This document shows, one piece after another, positions 53,622 to 53,926 of a DNA stretch of 53,926 bases. This stretch comes from a virus. The DNA lies in IMG/VR virus record IMGVR_UViG_3300044946_000035, positions 1 through 53,926 of that record. One strand, 5' to 3'. Below the pieces are notes generated by a model. It was not told where the DNA came from and searched no databases. It was given only the letters and a program-made list of their open reading frames with translations. The position numbers were made by a program, and so were the translations under genes. Every line of letters starts with the position of its first letter. Within the stretch, counting starts at the first letter, position 1.

Positions 53622-53926
53622 CATTACGTTTGGTTTTTTTGTGCTCTCGCTTTCTCTGTCTGTCGTAGGAACGTCGCGTTTTCAAACCGAGATGCAAGAA
53701 CGGCAGCACACGGACGAAGGTCCGTACACGATAGCTGTGGAAGAAAAGATCGACAGCCGACACGCGAGAGTTCACACGATAGACACTAATGGGATTCCGA
53801 AAAGCGACTCATGGAAACTCGCCGTTTGTCCCAATGAGATGACTCCATCTTTTGATGCTGGGTGCTTGTACGAGATAGCTTACCAACTGACCAGCACTGA
53901 GTTGGGAATATGCGAATCATTTACAG
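53614..53926 (+). CDS. 5' part of exported Cys protein crossing the circular join
   Basis: ATG 53614 overlaps the end of the preceding gene. The frame encodes a hydrophobic start (MNSITFGFFVLSLSLSVVGT), probably a signal peptide or N-terminal anchor, and then a charged soluble part. It runs through the 127-base repeat and continues at 128-165 to end at TGA 163-165, giving 116 residues with Cys72, Cys84, Cys100 and Cys115. That the frame is intact across the join is strong evidence that the genome is circular or circularly permuted. Confidence 0.8.
   Translation, partial: MNSITFGFFVLSLSLSVVGTSRFQTEMQERQHTDEGPYTIAVEEKIDSRHARVHTIDTNGIPKSDSWKLAVCPNEMTPSFDAGCLYEIAYQLTSTELGICESFT
53800..53926. repeat. 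terminal direct repeat, right copy
   Basis: This is the second copy of the 127 bases at 1-127, identical throughout. It continues the reading frame from 53614 into the left end of the window. Confidence 0.97.

Noticed and set aside
1-53926. tRNA genes, CRISPR arrays, integrase or attachment sites
   Set aside because: I looked on both strands for cloverleaf-like regions, regularly spaced repeats and tyrosine or serine recombinase motifs and found none I could support; a tool search (tRNAscan, CRISPR finder) would settle it.

Overview
The window is one complete genome of a tailed bacteriophage, opened at an arbitrary point and drawn as a line. Its first 127 bases (1-127) recur exactly as its last 127 bases (53800-53926), and one reading frame runs unbroken across the join, so the real molecule or unit is about 53,799 bp and closes into a circle. 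No integrase, excisionase pair or classical lysogeny switch is visible, and there is no DNA polymerase, primase, RNA polymerase or tRNA gene, so the phage probably depends on the host for replication and transcription. The virion genes (large terminase, portal, scaffold, capsid, two tail-tube-like proteins, several internal or ejection-like proteins, no tape measure and no major tail protein) point to a short-tailed (podovirus-like) particle. The host is inferred, not shown: a secreted GloVer-type beta-propeller of a family common in Acidobacteriota, and many signal peptides ending in Ala|Gln, suggest an acidobacterial or similar soil host.

Layout. (1) Leftward early genes 3836-8240: a ribbon-helix-helix protein, a RusA-type resolvase, a Cas4/RecB-like exonuclease, a RecT-like annealing protein and small Cys proteins, in a tightly overlapping operon with its own promoter at 8251-8279. 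Together they look like a recombination module. (2) A divergent rightward gene at 8376-9059 for a RepA-like AAA ATPase. (3) A long leftward accessory operon, 9259-18938, of about 25 mostly small genes: a Tad2-like (anti-Thoeris) protein, a nucleoside-deoxyribosyltransferase-like domain in a 493-residue zinc-binding protein, a HAD phosphatase, several small zinc-binding proteins, three exported proteins including the seven-repeat propeller, and regulators. It starts at a second ribbon-helix-helix gene. (4) A control region, 18939-19840, with several sigma70-like promoters that sit directly against start codons. (5) Rightward genes 19836-22015 (small, regulatory-looking), then a glycosyltransferase/methyltransferase cassette (22016-25400). 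(6) Packaging and head genes 25204-34492, ending in a strong terminator at 34520-34555. (7) Tail, internal-virion and fibre genes 34569-53058, including four large or repetitive proteins with Sec-type signal peptides. (8) A lysis-like group from 53055 through the join to 3817: small membrane proteins, an endolysin candidate, a lipoprotein candidate and an Ig-like protein. Rightward and leftward transcription meet at a hairpin at 3825-3850.

The features most worth attention are the exported fibre-like proteins, the paired Tad2 and deoxyribosyltransferase-like genes, a nested stem-loop element upstream of the RecT-like gene, a 13-base motif shared between the two divergent control regions, leaderless-looking promoters, and a scatter of strongly basic micro-proteins among the structural genes. 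All functional names are from reading the protein sequences by eye; no database search was run.
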